DNA of 64,000 nt. It comes from Xiphophorus maculatus (taxonomy: Eukaryota > Chordata > Actinopteri > Cyprinodontiformes > Poeciliidae). The translations under genes and the position numbers were made by a program. How positions within the stretch are numbered: the stretch's first letter is position 1; each line of letters opens with the position of its first letter. The notes beneath the pieces were generated by a model that was not told where the DNA came from, searched no databases, and was given only the letters and a program-made list of their open reading frames with translations. Where the stretch lies: positions 1,922,001 through 1,986,000 of the forward strand of contig NC_036464.1 in NCBI RefSeq assembly GCF_002775205.1. Direction: 5' to 3'. Positions 1 through 12,048 of this stretch are shown piece after piece.

Positions 1-1632
1 AGCAGCAGAGACGCATCAGCAGCCTGATAAAAGGCCCTTTGGACATAAAACCCAACAAGAGAAAATCTATTACAGGGCAGTGCAGACTCAAGGTAAAAAA
101 TAGATTCATGTTCAAATCATAAAAATCTGGAATGATTGAAAAATTAATCATGGGGAGAATTAAAAAAATGTAATTAACCAGCAACAGAACTAATGCTCCA
201 ACAACTCTGTACTTTTCTTCAGCCGATTCTGAGGTGGCGACAAAGAGAGATTTGAGAGTTAAAGCTAGACAGATGATGAACATGCTGGCAGTGAAGACAA
301 CAGATATTATTCCTGTATAATAGAGGGAAGAGATTAAAATAGCAAAAAGAACAATACAAATAATCCAGGCCAAAACACAGAATGTTATAAAGCCTTTTGT
401 CTTTCTTATGAAGTGAAACTGTGGCCTGTAGAGGAAAAGAAACCTGAAAAAAAGACAGAAACATCAGAAACATAATGTTCTTCAGACTGAAATCAGACTA
501 ATACTAGGAATGAAAGATGTGTTGATACCTTTCTACTGCAAAAATCATCTTGAAGCAAGCGCTGGCCGCCCCAAAGCACAAGTAGGGTGGCCAGTGATGT
601 ACGAAGGTCTTATAACCGTATTTAGAAAGACTAAATGCACTATCAGAGATCAGAGTGATGATCAGGATCAAATTGGATATGAGGAGGTTTATGTAGTAGG
701 AGACAGGAATGTGATCCAGTCGGACCTGCAGGAGACAGTCATAAAGAATTATATTAGTGTTAAAAGATGAAAACAAAAAACTCTTATTTTATGAATCCAC
801 TCTGTGACGGCTGAAGGATGTAACAACTTAAACTCAGCAGGAACTTAACTATTAAATTATAAATTACCAGATTCTGTAAAACCTCTACTTGTTAAAATTT
901 ACAATTTCACAGTGGGAGAAACCAATATTTGATATAAAATATTTAGATATAAAGTTTTTTCACTTCAGAGAAATCATGTCTCTATTTTTACCATCGACTG
1001 AAAACTGATAAACATATTTTATACGTTTATCCAATTTTTTTCTTTCAGTTTGACTGTTGCTCAGACAGCAAAACACACACACACACACACACACGCACAC
1101 ACACACACACACACACTCTCTCTCTCTCTCTCTCTCTCTAGCAACACAGAGTGAACCTAAACAAGCTAAAAATAATTTAAATGTCTGCATAAAGCAATCA
1201 GAAAAAAGAGTTCATCAAACTTAGCACTCAGACTTAGAAGTGGCATGCAAAGGAAAATAATAAAAAATTATTTTTAATAGCTTTTCCTTCAAAGAAAAAA
1301 GCAAAATACACAACAATAAAGTACCAACTTCATTTAATTGTATATTAACATATAATGACAGAAATCAACACCTTTCAGTGGTCAAAGTATTATATTAATC
1401 AAATAATAATCACAAAATCAAGTGACAGAAACATTCGCTATAAGCAAAGCATCTTATTCTTCTTTGTATTTTCTGAATACTAACATAGTTTATTACTAAT
1501 AATTATTTGTAATGATAATAGTTGGTATTTACGTACCATAAAACACAGAGGAATTACCAGAAAGGTGAGAGGAAAGCAGAGATGGATGTTGATCCATACG
1601 ATTATCTCAAAATAGTCTGATGGAAAGAACAT
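1..1632 (-). CDS. Compact rhodopsin-like GPCR, gene A (3' end cut by window edge)
   Basis: Three coding exons on the minus strand: 1632-1537 (32 codons, starts MFFPSDYFEI, TM1), 725-529 (TM2-TM3) and 443 to beyond position 1 (TM4 to the C-terminal tail). The introns have GT-AG borders and the same phases (0, then 2) as genes B and D. TM3 ends in AVERY, the equivalent of DRY. TM4 carries the usual Trp (VLAWII). The segment before TM6 reads SAEEKYRVVG. TM7 reads LHCPVIDFLL where most class A receptors have NPxxY, and the tail starts SKGPFIRLL and ends in Cys residues. The usual TM2 aspartate is Asn (LLISNLI). The usual Cys at the outer end of TM3 is absent. The ligand is unknown. The reading frame is open to the window edge, so the gene is probably intact. 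The receptor class is supported by fold and motifs; the subfamily is not resolved. Confidence 0.66.
1071..1140. repeat. (CA)n-(TC)n microsatellite
   Basis: An AC dinucleotide run with one AC-to-GC change passes directly into a TC run. It lies in the first intron of GPCR gene A. Confidence 0.95.
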
Positions 1633-4600
1633 TTCTTCTTTTGATATAATCGTTTCGCCTTTGGAGAAATTCCTGTCAGGAGAAAATTAAAGTTTACTTT
1701 AAAACCCAAATGCTCCAAATTAATTAGAACAGTGCAGCCTGGGCTCCATTTACGTTTTTGTGAGACACTTAATTGAAGAATAGCATACATTTTTTCCTAG
1801 ATGAAGCTACATAAAGTTTTCTTCTTCTATCAACCTTTTTTTTGTTTGGTAATAAGTTATTATTTAGTAATTATTACCGGATACATCCTGTGACTTTCAC
1901 TGAAAAGCAAGTTTCGGTCAACAATTAGATTAACTTACAGATCCCTTTTCTACAGAACTCAAACTACTTTGTTATAGTTATTAAAAAATTGTGTTCAATT
2001 CATTGTTGTGAACAATTAAAATGAATAAAGAAGAAAATATCTTTTTGTAATGTAAATAAAAATTAAATACAGTAAATCTGTGCCCACCAAAGCACAAACA
2101 TCAACAAACTTTATGTTCATATAACAAACATATTATTTAATCTTTTAGAAGAAAATTATCCTTAGAATACTGTAAAATTTCACAAGAAAACTAAAAAGAT
2201 TTTGTTAAGAAAGTCAATAGGAGATTTCTGTTTTGATAATTATAAGGCAGTTTACTCACAAATGTCGCAGCGTCGCAGTTGTTCAAATCAGAAATCTCAC
2301 ATCTGGATGTTTTCAAAGTAAACCTGCAGCAGGTTACAGTTTTTTTCAGGTTACCTCCCCAAATGATGCAACTTGTCACACATTTTTCACCACAGCAGTT
2401 ATCATTTCTTCAGCTCTTCTTAAAGGTTTTCCATGCAGCAGCTGGAAGGAACGTCTGTGCATTTTCCACAAAAACTAAAACTATTGGATCATGAAATTTT
2501 AATGTGCAATTTTTTTCCAAACAAAAAGCACCATAAGCATGAAAGCAGTCTGATATTTCCACCAACCACAGACTTCAAACTAAGATCTAAATTTCTGACA
2601 GTCAAGGTTTCCTGCAGTGAGAAGCAGCCATCTTTGGTGTGATGAGATCAGTTCAGTGGCAGAAAGCTGAGATAAAAATCTAAATGAACTAAAATATTTG
2701 TTCACATCTAGTAGACAGGGTTGTGAGTGACAGACCGAACTCAGTGAAGCCTAAGATGGCCGCTGGTGTTGCAGATTAAAGTGTTTTCATGTTGAATGAT
2801 GCCCAATATCTGGTTGGCTCAGTTTTTGCATCTAACTGCTGCAGATATAACCAGCTGTCCAGCTGATGTGGATGTAAAATACTAATAACAGAAGGTACGA
2901 CAAACTAAATAAAACTATGAAGAACATTTGATTTGAAACAATGTCTCATTGGAACAAAGGAGCGATGGTTCAATCATCAGGCCAGATGTTGTATAACTCA
3001 ATTGAAGCACCAGATTAACTCACTGACAGCAGGGCTGTGAAATATTTCTCTAACTTTGCATTTTGTCTGGACTTTTATCTGAGATCTGTCTGACACAGTA
3101 CATTTATTTCACTTTTGGATTTCCTTTTCAACTGGAACAGTATTTATAAAATGTATTCACTCTCCTGGATGTTATGCTATTTTATTCCTATTACAAATTG
3201 TTAGAGATTTTTTGGTATTATCATTTTATTCTTACTTTAGTTCACATTCAGCTTATAGATCATTGTGATTTTCTGTTTAAAGTGTTCTCTTCTTTAAATG
3301 ACCTGGAGGTCACTACTGTCTGTTCAACTTTACGAGAAATAGATAACACTGAGTTTCTCAGACTTTAAACCCTTTTGCAAGAACACCTCCTAATTTAGTA
3401 ACCACCTGTGAACAGTCGTATTTTGTTTTCTTGACAGTATTGACCGAGATTTGAACCGGGCTCAGACCTTTGATCAGATATCACATCTGGACCTGGGTTG
3501 TTAGATGTTTGGGTTAGAAGCTTTACGACCTCTGTTGTGTTTCCTGACTGCCCCCTTGCCTGTTCTTATTTGACAATAAAAACAGGAGTCCTTGTGAGAG
3601 CAGATCAGAATGCTCTGTGGATTCCTCGGAGAAAGGGTTCTCAGAGCCTTCTCCTTTTGCAAAAGCTCTACATAAAATTCATATACGTTGTCTGTGGTTC
3701 TTTCTTTTATTTAGGTTCGAAAGGAAAATACCTATCACAAATCAATAAAAATCAAAACAATTTGGCTTTTTTGTCTATAAAAATACTAACATCAACGTGA
3801 AAACTGATTTCTACACAATAGTGACGATGAACCCAAAATGTTGCCTTCAATTATTTTCACTCAATCAAGAAGTTTGTTTCTGATTAAAAAATAACGAAAA
3901 CAAAGATTTTTTAAAACAAAATGAATGAACGATTACCACTTAATATGTATATGGACTTAATTAAAATAATTTTAAACACATTATTTGTACCTTTCTGAAT
4001 ACTATTTTAAAAAATCTTTCTTGGCATGACACCAATCAAATTCTATTTATTGGAAAACCTTTTGCATGATTCTGTGAGTATTTTCACGATTTAGCATTTG
4101 TGATGAGCTCTAATTCTCTGGGACTAGGAGGCCTCCCTGCCATCACCCTAATGTTTACCTACATCTTTATGTAATAAACAACTTCTTTAAAATTTAATCT
4201 GCCAAGAGTTTCAGTAGTTTGACTTAATTTTATGAGACTTTAATTCAGCAAAAATAAATAGTCAGAGTTGAAATGCTTCTCTGACTCCAGTGGTCAGAAA
4301 TTCAGAAGTATCAAATATATTTAAGGTTGAGGAAATATTGACAGAACAAATTAACTTTTGGAACAACAAAAAGATCAATGAATAACTACTCTTAGTGTTA
4401 CATGGTGGGAAAGTATCTGCAGCTCTCTAAATATAAAGGACAACAAAGAAATTAGAAAACTGAAAACATTTGTGAAACTTTGTAAAATGTGTAATTTAGT
4501 GATTGTTGTAACTACTAACTACATGTTTGTAATTCATGAACAGTAGTTTGTTAGGCAGTCGTTGATCTCCTCGTCTCTTTTGGATCATCTGACAAAACAA

Positions 4601-5007
4601 ATCATGATTCTCAAAAACCCGCTTGGTCCAGATGGCACGTATGCAAAGAAATATGCTGCTATGCAAAGTGTGTGATGATAAACCTCCAGTGGAAACATGG
4701 CACTGACTGACACTGACTTCATTATTAATACCACCTAATAATAACACAATCTGCTCATGATTGTGTTATTTAGATTAGATTGACTTTCAGTGCAACGCTT
4801 CAGATGTTAAAACCAGAATAATCATTAGTCATACAGGAATATAATTTTATACACAATTTTTAACTGTGGATAAACATCCTACAAGTGTGAAAGTAGTGAT
4901 GTGATGAAACTAAAAGTTTCACACAAATGAAACTATTCCAACCACATCATGTTTTCTATTCTGTGAAGGTTCTTTGCTCTCAAAGCTTCGCTGTTGTGAG
5001 GTGAGAA

Positions 5008-5031
5008 GCAGGAAGTTTAGACACTGATCAA
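5008..5031 (-). promoter_or_regulatory. Shared 24-bp upstream motif, copy 1
   Basis: On the plus strand the pattern is GCAGGAAGTTKAG, four variable bases, then TGRTCAA. This copy reads GCAGGAAGTTTAG-N4-TGATCAA. It lies about 3.4 kb upstream of GPCR gene A. The four copies in the window all lie on the upstream side of receptor genes, which suggests a duplicated promoter or leader segment. It contains an ETS-like GGAA core. Function is inferred only from repetition. Confidence 0.45.
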
Positions 5032-5449
5032 AAACCAGAAAACTACCAGAAGACATTTTAAGAAAATGTACATCAACCTTCAGGTTGATAAACTACATAA
5101 TTTGCTGACAGGCATTTACTTTTACTGGGTGATTAGATAGTTGTAGGCAGAAATATTTTGTACAGTTTGACAAATTATATTTATGCAATAATATTATGAA
5201 GAAATAAAAACAATAGTACCAGGTATGTAGTTAGTCCTTTAATCATTACTAAGAGGGAACAAAGAATAAATTCAAAAGTACATTTTTTTCTGTATTTACT
5301 TGAAAACATAAAAAAAACTAAATTAATAAACACACATTCTGAGTATATAATTCTGTATGTAAAATATGCATAAAAACCAGTACAAACATTTTAATTGAAG
5401 AAAAATGGATCTATGTAAAAAGTAAAACAGAACATAAAAAACTGAAAAT

Positions 5450-5530
5450 GGTAAATGGACTGCACTGGTATAGCGCTGCATCAAGTTCACACTACATTCA
5501 GTTTTTAAACATTTACACACACATTCAGAC
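5450..5530. repeat. Fragment of a dispersed fish repeat (tatagcgc type)
   Basis: The stretch has GTAAATGGACTGCACTGG, then TATAGCGCTGC, then a CA-rich tail. This resembles a very common short interspersed repeat of teleost genomes. It is diverged and truncated. The call is from memory of the pattern, not a database match. Confidence 0.4.
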
Positions 5531-5689
5531 GCTAATCAGTTAAATAGCTATACAGTTGCTATATCACTTTATGCAATTGTTTTGGTTAAAACAAACAACA
5601 AAAAGAAGCATGTCTGCAATCTGCAATTTTTGCTTCTAATACAAGCTACACTGCATTTTTTCTGTATTTCTGACCTGCTTTTGCTACAG

Positions 5690-6707
5690 TCAAACTGACG
5701 ATCTGCTGCCGTCAGTTCGCTCAACGTTTTCCCTCCTGCAGCAGCAGAAACATATCAGCAGCTTCTCAATGAGTCCTTTACACATCACCACAAACAACAG
5801 CAGGTCGAAGAAATAACCGAGGAGAAACAAGGTCAAATAAATATCTGGTATTTTAAATCTGTCTAAGTATGGCTGAAAACGATAGAAAACAAAAAATGAA
5901 ATAACTATTGGGAAGACTGACACAGTGTAATGAATGAGCAACACAACTAAAATTCCAACAGTTCTGCGTTTTTCTTCAGCTGGCACTGACATGTTGCCAC
6001 ATATATATTTGAGGCTTACAACTAAGCAGGTAAGTAACACAGGGGCAGGCAGGAGGGCAAACATGAGGAAGGATGATCCCTGTTCCAGTGAAATAAAAAG
6101 AGGGACAAACACCGAACAAAACACCCAAACCAAAACACTGACTATCACAAAACCTTTAGTCTGCATGATGCAGCTTGATGACGGGCAGGAGATGGAAAAA
6201 CACCTGCAACAAAAGAAAGAAAAATATTGTAAATGTAAAAATAACCATGTAACTTGGACAGTATAAAGAGTTAAAGTATCCTTTTGCTATCAGAAGATAT
6301 GTATTTGTACCTCTCCAGAGCAATCATCATCCTGAAGCAAATACTGGCCAAAGTACAGCAGGCATAGATGATGACCGAAGGAAGATATCTCCAATAAAAA
6401 GGTAATTTTGGAGGAAGCCCAATCAGAATGATGAGCTGAATTAGATTAGAAAAGAGAAGGTTCAAGTAGTAGGAGACAGGAAAACCATCCAATCGCACCT
6501 GAAAACACAATGACAAAAGACAGAAACACTCTTTTAAATATGTTATATATTAAACTCAATAATGTGTCTGATTTAACTAATACTTTGGACCAGAAAAAAA
6601 ATGTTTTTACGTACGACACAGCACAAAGTGATGAGCAGGAAAGTGAAGGGAAGACAGACACGGACGTCGATAGAAATAATCACATTGAGATACGTAGATG
6701 GGTCCAT
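5690..6707 (-). CDS. Compact rhodopsin-like GPCR, gene B
   Basis: Three minus-strand exons: 6707-6615 (93 nt), 6498-6311 (188 nt) and 6203-5690 (514 nt including TGA). The sum is 795 nt, a clean frame of 264 aa. The start gives MDPSTYLNVI, only about ten residues before TM1, with no signal peptide. TM2 starts in the second exon (VRLDGFPVSYYLNLLFSNLI). TM3 ends in IALERY, with the last intron inside the Arg codon. TM4 has VLVWVF, the segment before TM6 has PAEEKRRTVG, and TM7 is GYFFDLLLF followed by CKGLIEKLL and a CFCCCRR tail that could be palmitoylated. The Cys normally 25 residues before the ERY Arg is Tyr here, and the short second outer loop has no Cys, so the usual disulfide is missing. 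Overall shape resembles P2Y or proton-sensing type receptors, but this is a weak guess. Ligand unknown. Confidence 0.7.
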
Positions 6708-7083
6708 TTCTTGGGTTCTAAGGTGATAATTATTCACTTTTGAGAATATCCTGTTAGATAGAAATTAGAATTTCCATTACAAAACACTCTTCCTGGAAGG
6801 ATCGTCTGTGTCAAACAGGGGCATGTAAATGTTATTTAATATCATTTAGTGTTGTTTTCATTCAGTGTTGTACTTCAGAAATGGATTACAGGGCATACAT
6901 TTTGAAATATCTGATTTTAAAATAAACTGACTTAAGAAATAATAAACTGACTGAATTAGACATTTTTTCAACAAATATTTAGATTTTGGGGAAAGTTTAC
7001 TCACGACTGTGCGTCTCAGAATATCTTCGAACTCAACATTTCAGTTGCAGAAATTAATCATTTCATGTTGCGAAGTTCTCAAC

Positions 7084-7113
7084 CACAGTTGAACCACAGA
7101 CACACAGACACAC

Positions 7114-7160
<47 letters not shown>
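7084..7160. repeat. (CA)n microsatellite
   Basis: Nearly uninterrupted CA dinucleotide run, ending in a short C-rich stretch. Confidence 0.95.
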
Positions 7161-7163
<3 letters not shown>

Positions 7164-7296
7164 CTCCCATTTTTAGCAGTCATGCTTCAAATGTATCACG
7201 CTATCAATCAAACATATATTCTTAAAAAAATGTGTTCTGTTTGTTTATCAGTGTGGTGAAATGAGTGGCACAAACTTAATGTAACTATCGCAGCGC

Positions 7297-7297
7297 C

Positions 7298-7362
<65 letters not shown>
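7297..7362. repeat. (CA)n microsatellite, second
   Basis: CA dinucleotide run with AA and CC interruptions, about 140 bp after the first run. Confidence 0.95.
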
Positions 7363-7364
<2 letters not shown>

Positions 7365-7784
7365 TGTGAAAGTACTGATGCTTCTACTGGTCTCCTTAGT
7401 TTAGGCTTTTTGGAGTTTTTTAGAGTTTGTAGAACTCTCTCACAACAATTTCACCTTCTTCACCTTCCATTGAAGGACAAAGACCAAAAAATTAAATGTA
7501 CCACAAATGGAAATAATCCTGGTAATTCTAATTTAGCTGGTGAGGAACAGAAACAGTGAGAAAATAAAGTTTGTCTTTTTATTCTGTGTATGTAAACATC
7601 TGGTTCCAGCTGTACTTACTGCCGGTAATACAGTAACTAGGCATCATGTGAACTTGCATCATCCCATTTAAAATTTTATTTCAGTAAATTATTTCAGTAC
7701 ATTTATCACCTTTGTTTGTAGCAGCTATTATACATACAATTTTTGATTTAAAAACAATCCAAGTCAAAGTCCTGCTGGCTGGAT

Positions 7785-7885
7785 GTAGGAATGTCATTGA
7801 AAAACGAAGCGGTGAAGCGGCTGACACCGGTTCGAGTCCCGACCCCATGACCTTTGCTGCATGTTTTCCCCTGTCTGACAACTGC
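7785..7885 (+). repeat. tRNA-derived SINE fragment
   Basis: The string GGTTCGAGTCC is a good match to a tRNA B box (internal RNA polymerase III promoter). It is followed by CCATGACCTTTGCTGCATG and a T-rich, C-rich stretch seen in common fish SINEs. The A box is not clear and the fragment is short. It is a relic, not a tRNA gene. Confidence 0.45.
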
Positions 7886-7947
7886 TAAATAAAATTATAT
7901 TATTTTTCTATTCCTCGTCCACTCTCATGTCTGTATTACGATTAAAC

Positions 7948-8817
7948 TTATGCTGTTGTTACTTCCTGGTTCATGCAATGATTTCCTTCCCACAGCAATA
8001 AACACATCAGCAGCTTGTCAATGGGGCCTTTACATAAAAAACAAACAGAATCAGATCCATTACAGGATTGAGGAGAAAGAGGATCAAGGATCTGTTATAA
8101 TTCATATAGTATAAATAGAAATCTGGATTAATGAATTAACAAGTTATTGGGAGAATCATGATGCAGTAAGTCACCAGCAGCAGAAATAAATTGTTTATTT
8201 AAATGAAGACTGTTCGAGATCAGGTTTCTACAGCCTTGAAAAGTTCCTCTTTGAAAAGGCTGAACATTAAAGAAATACTTTATTATTTTCTTCAGAGGGG
8301 AAAAAGGTCCAAAACTTCCCACAGCTCTATGTTTTTCCTCAGCAGGTAATGATGTGGCTGGAGGGAGCAATTTGAGAGTTCGATAGAGACAGAAGATGAA
8401 TAGAGGGGAAGATATGAAGGGAATGATTATAAATAAGACATAGATGTAAATAAAGAAAAAATAATAAAGAACAACACTCAACACCCAGGTCAAAATACAT
8501 AAAATCACAAAACGTTTAGTTTTCTTTGAGTGACGTTGTGGGTTGCAGATGAAAAAATGCCTGAAAGACAAGAGAGAGAAAAACTGAATCATTCTACAAA
8601 AAATGGTTTGCACTTTGTCATGATAGATATAGAAAGTGTACCTCTCCAGAGCAATGATCATCCTGAAGAAAAGACTCAACATCCCACTAAATGTAAAGAG
8701 ACCAACATGATATCCAATATTATCTGGATTTGCTTGTTCTTTACAGTAAGAAGAGTGAATTGCATCAGAGATAAAGAAGTTGATGTAACAGGTCTGAGGA
8801 GCAAGATCCAGCTGCAC
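7948..8817 (-). pseudogene. Broken copy of the compact GPCR, gene C
   Basis: Two exons match the family: 8817-8642 (TM2-TM3, ends IALERY, 12 nt shorter than in B and D) and 8560 to about 7948 (TM4 to tail). The last exon is broken three ways. A 112-bp repeat at 8203-8314 sits inside TM6, right after the conserved AEEKHRAVG, and shifts the frame. Further on, a TAA follows LPITC. Another frame slip near FVF precedes the recognisable CKGPIDKLL tail. No TM1 exon was found upstream. It keeps Asp in TM2 (FFISDAI), where A, B and D have Asn. It still has good splice sites, so it may have died recently. Confidence 0.75.
8203..8314 (+). repeat. 112-bp repeat unit inside GPCR gene C
   Basis: This 112-bp block is the same length as 9286-9397 and differs from it at about three positions by eye. 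It interrupts the TM6 coding sequence of gene C. The adjoining bases 8190-8202 also look foreign to the gene. No terminal inverted repeats or clear target duplication were seen, so the element class is unknown. Confidence 0.8.
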
Positions 8818-9285
8818 CTGCAGGAAACATTCATTAACATTTACAATAATGAACAAACATGTCTGACTGATCAGTGTACAACCTGCTGCATTCTGGTGAC
8901 GCAAAAATACATAAAACCAGCTTTAACAAAAATTATTGTAAATCATATTTAATATGTGATTGAATATTTTATCTTCTTCTCTCTAAACAGAAGAAAACGC
9001 TGATTACTTTGAAAGAAATAAGTAAAAGATTGCATGAAGAATTAAATGTACTATATTATAAATACATGCAACCACAGATCAGCAAGTCAAACATTTCCCG
9101 TCCCACAAAGCGACACGACGTTGTGCAACAGAGGAAATCAGGAAAAAAGCAAAATACTTTACAGACATACAACAAAAACAAAGAAGCAGCCAAAGCAACA
9201 GGGTTCATCAAGGCTCATTTCAAGCAAAATTAGGCCGTGTAAATCCAGATTAGTGTTTTCTGGAGACTAATCGGGCTGACAGTTG

Positions 9286-9397
9286 ATGAAGACTGTTTGA
9301 GATCAGGTTTCTACAACCTTAAAAAGTTCCTCTTTGAAAAGGCTGAACATTAAAGAAATACTTTATTATTTTCTTCAGAGGGGAAAAAGGTCCAAAA
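9286..9397 (+). repeat. 112-bp repeat unit, intergenic copy
   Basis: Same orientation and length as the copy at 8203-8314, with about three differences. It lies roughly 1.1 kb upstream of it. The pair could come from two insertions of one element or from a local copy event. Confidence 0.8.
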
Positions 9398-10078
9398 ACA
9401 TTTTTATCAAAGCAAAAAATACAATTAAATGTAAAGTAAATGTTCATAATACAAACTATTAAACTGAAATGAAATGAAGTAAATGGTCTTGGTGCGACTT
9501 CACTGGCATATGTTATAGTGATTTTATTTTCTCTGTGGGCCTCCGAATAGTGTCATATTGGGGGCCGAATAAAATCGAGCAAAATCTTCGATTTAATGCT
9601 AAGAACAGATTAATCCACCCTGCATGCTTTTGTTCCCACAACTTCACCTGCCACCACCAGCCTTGCCTGATGGTGGGGGCCTGAGGGAAGGAATCACACC
9701 CCCACTTCTGCCCCAGGGCAGCTATGGCTACAATGTAGCTCACCACCATCACCATATGAATGTGGGGGCCAACGGCTGAATGACTGAATGCAGTTTGTCA
9801 CACTCTGAGGTTCTCCAGACTAAATAAAGTCTGGAGAACTTTATGCAAGTACTTTGTCAACAAGTTTTCTTGTAGAGGGTCTGACATATGCAGAAAGAAT
9901 AATTTACTGTTTTATTTTTATAAATTGTACATTAAAAGTTCAAAAGGTATTTCTGCTTTAACATGAATTTATAGACAATTAAGAGGATTTCTTAATAGCT
10001 ACTATAAGTTTAGAGGCAGATGTGACATCTCCATAAATGTAAGGGGCGGGGGGAGGTGTGTGCAGCAGTGTGTGTGAT

Positions 10079-10102
10079 GCAGGAAGTTTAGATAATGGTC
10101 AA
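10079..10102 (-). promoter_or_regulatory. Shared 24-bp upstream motif, copy 2
   Basis: Reads GCAGGAAGTTTAG, four bases, TGGTCAA. It is the only copy with G in place of A in the TGATCAA part. It follows a G-rich stretch. Confidence 0.4.
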
Positions 10103-10553
10103 AACAAAATTGTTATAAGGAAGTACAATCCATAATGTAATTGGTCTGTTCAAGGACACGTCTGCATAGAGACAGGAGGTTTAGCTGGCCAACTAGTGCA
10201 ATCAGAACCACCTGGAACTGAAAACGGTGGAGTTAGTGGTGGATTTCTGGAGAACCCCTGCAGTACGGATGACTATCAATAGTCAAGTACAAAGTTTTGC
10301 TACATTCTATGAAACAAATAAAGAATTCTGGTCGGTAGACCGTTGTCTTTCTGCAAGCACAATCTTGTCAAATGAAACTGTTAATAGATTTAAAGTGGTA
10401 AGCTATGTACATGGTACAAGTTAAATTATAAATAACAAGTGTGAAGCTGAAGGTTCACCCACCAAAACACTAAAGTAATCACAAATTTGTATTTGTTGGT
10501 TTTTTAAGGTTTCAGCAGTTATATCGGTACACTAAGGTTTTCTGAGGTGGGTG

Positions 10554-10577
10554 GCAGGAAGTTGAGTTAATGATCAA
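10554..10577 (-). promoter_or_regulatory. Shared 24-bp upstream motif, copy 3
   Basis: Reads GCAGGAAGTTGAG, four bases, TGATCAA, preceded by GAGGTGGGTG. This context is close to that of copy 4. It lies about 1.7 kb upstream of the first surviving exon of pseudogene C. Confidence 0.45.
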
Positions 10578-12048
10578 AGTGTAAAAGATGAAGACAGGAA
10601 ACCAGCAACAGCTTTTAGTCCAAAAACATGAATCCAAAAACATTTAACATGAAGTTAATGATGCACCTTTACTTTTACTGTTCCGGTTCAGCTGTTTTAG
10701 AGAGCACAAAACTTCAACTGAAGTTTTAATAAATTTTCTTGACTGACAAAAAAATAATAGGTGAACTTCCAACTTGAAGCTGTTGCTTAACTGAGGAACT
10801 TAAACTTATGTTGACACAAAATGCCTAAAATGAATAGACTTCTGTTTATGCTTTAATCTGAAAAAACAAGCCGTTACTGTGCAGGGTGTCCACCTTGAAA
10901 AGTATGGATATTTCTTTGTTAAATTTTATTCCCTTAATAGAACTAAAGAAAGGCTTATTATTCCTGTTGAAGAATGGAAGATCATTTACTAAGCCTTAGC
11001 AATAAATTAGAAAACCTTTTACAAAGGGGAGTATAATTCAGTAATGAAAAACAGCAACTAATATCAGACATTTTTATTAAATAATTATTCCATCAAAACA
11101 CAGAATTGTTCAGATGTGTTCACAGATGCATCAGGTTATGTAAAACATGCAATTGTAAAAATCTCTTCCAGTAGAGGGCACTCTTAGCTGCCAGGCTTTT
11201 TTTTCCCACTTTTTGTTAAATGCTATCAAATGTCTGGGTAAGGATCTAACTGCATCCAAAGCCTCTGTTACATACATAACTCTCTAGTACATAAATTATA
11301 CACAAGTACATGTTTGAGTAAAACAACTTTTTCTACAGACATACTCACTTTTTACAATAACACCATTAAAAGCATCATGAATGACATGTAAAAGCTATTA
11401 TATTTGGAGCAAAAGGGGCAGATTAGCAATATGGTGACAGAGCATGTCTCTGTTCTTCTGGAGGAAATAAATTAATGTTCATCTGATTGTAACACATTTA
11501 ATACTTATCAAAGGAATCATGAGAATCACATGGAGAACATATAGATGAACTCATCTGATTTAACTTTATAAGGTTGTTTTCTGATCCAATATTCCCATGT
11601 TGGAGCATTTAGTTCCTTCTCACAATACAAACAACCAACGGAAGCAACTCTGACAGAAATCTTATCCCTGGAGCCACGTGTAGTCATTAAAAGTCTTAAA
11701 TGACTACATGTCAGACTAGCAAATAAAGAAAGTACTGCTTACTGAGTTATTGTTTAGTCAGTTGCATTTGCTGGTATATTAGGAGAGCGAGATTTACATA
11801 AGTAGCTACAGGACATTTTCACATCTTATATTTGCTGCATAGGCAGATAAGCTAAAAAGTAGAACTCAAAAGAAAGTTCATACAGGACATCAAACTGAAA
11901 TTAAACGTTAAATGATAAAAATAAAAATAAAAGATTTCTGGCTACTGTATGATGTTGTAGAAGACTTTTAAAGTTCTGTTTTTTTTAGTGGTCTATCTGT
12001 TTAAATACTGCCTCCTAACATGCTGTCAATCTCTAAATGTGTTCATCA

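Larger units (their letters stand above)
1633..5689. other. Intergenic, upstream of GPCR gene A
   Basis: No convincing coding exon was found. The open frames here are short and lack splice-site or family support. The stretch holds a copy of the shared 24-bp motif (5008-5031) and a fragment of a dispersed repeat near 5450-5530. It should contain the 5' leader and promoter of gene A, whose first exon I could not place. Confidence 0.4.
6708..7947. other. Intergenic between GPCR B and pseudogene C, microsatellite-rich
   Basis: No coding exon was seen. The stretch contains two long CA runs (about 7084-7160 and 7297-7362) and a short tRNA-related SINE fragment near 7785-7885. No copy of the 24-bp motif was found here. 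Confidence 0.5.
8818..12048. other. Intergenic between pseudogene C and GPCR D
   Basis: No coding exon was found, and the missing TM1 exon of gene C was not recovered. The stretch contains the second 112-bp repeat copy and two copies of the 24-bp motif at 10,079 and 10,554. It also has a G-rich run near 10,044. Confidence 0.45.

Noticed and set aside
960-1190. Open frame over the CA/TC microsatellite
   Set aside because: The peptide is Cys-Val and Arg-Glu repeats produced by the dinucleotide run; no gene features.
9513-9755. 80-codon open frame on the minus strand, checked as the missing TM1 exon of gene C
   Set aside because: The translation has no TM1 pattern and no donor in the family phase.
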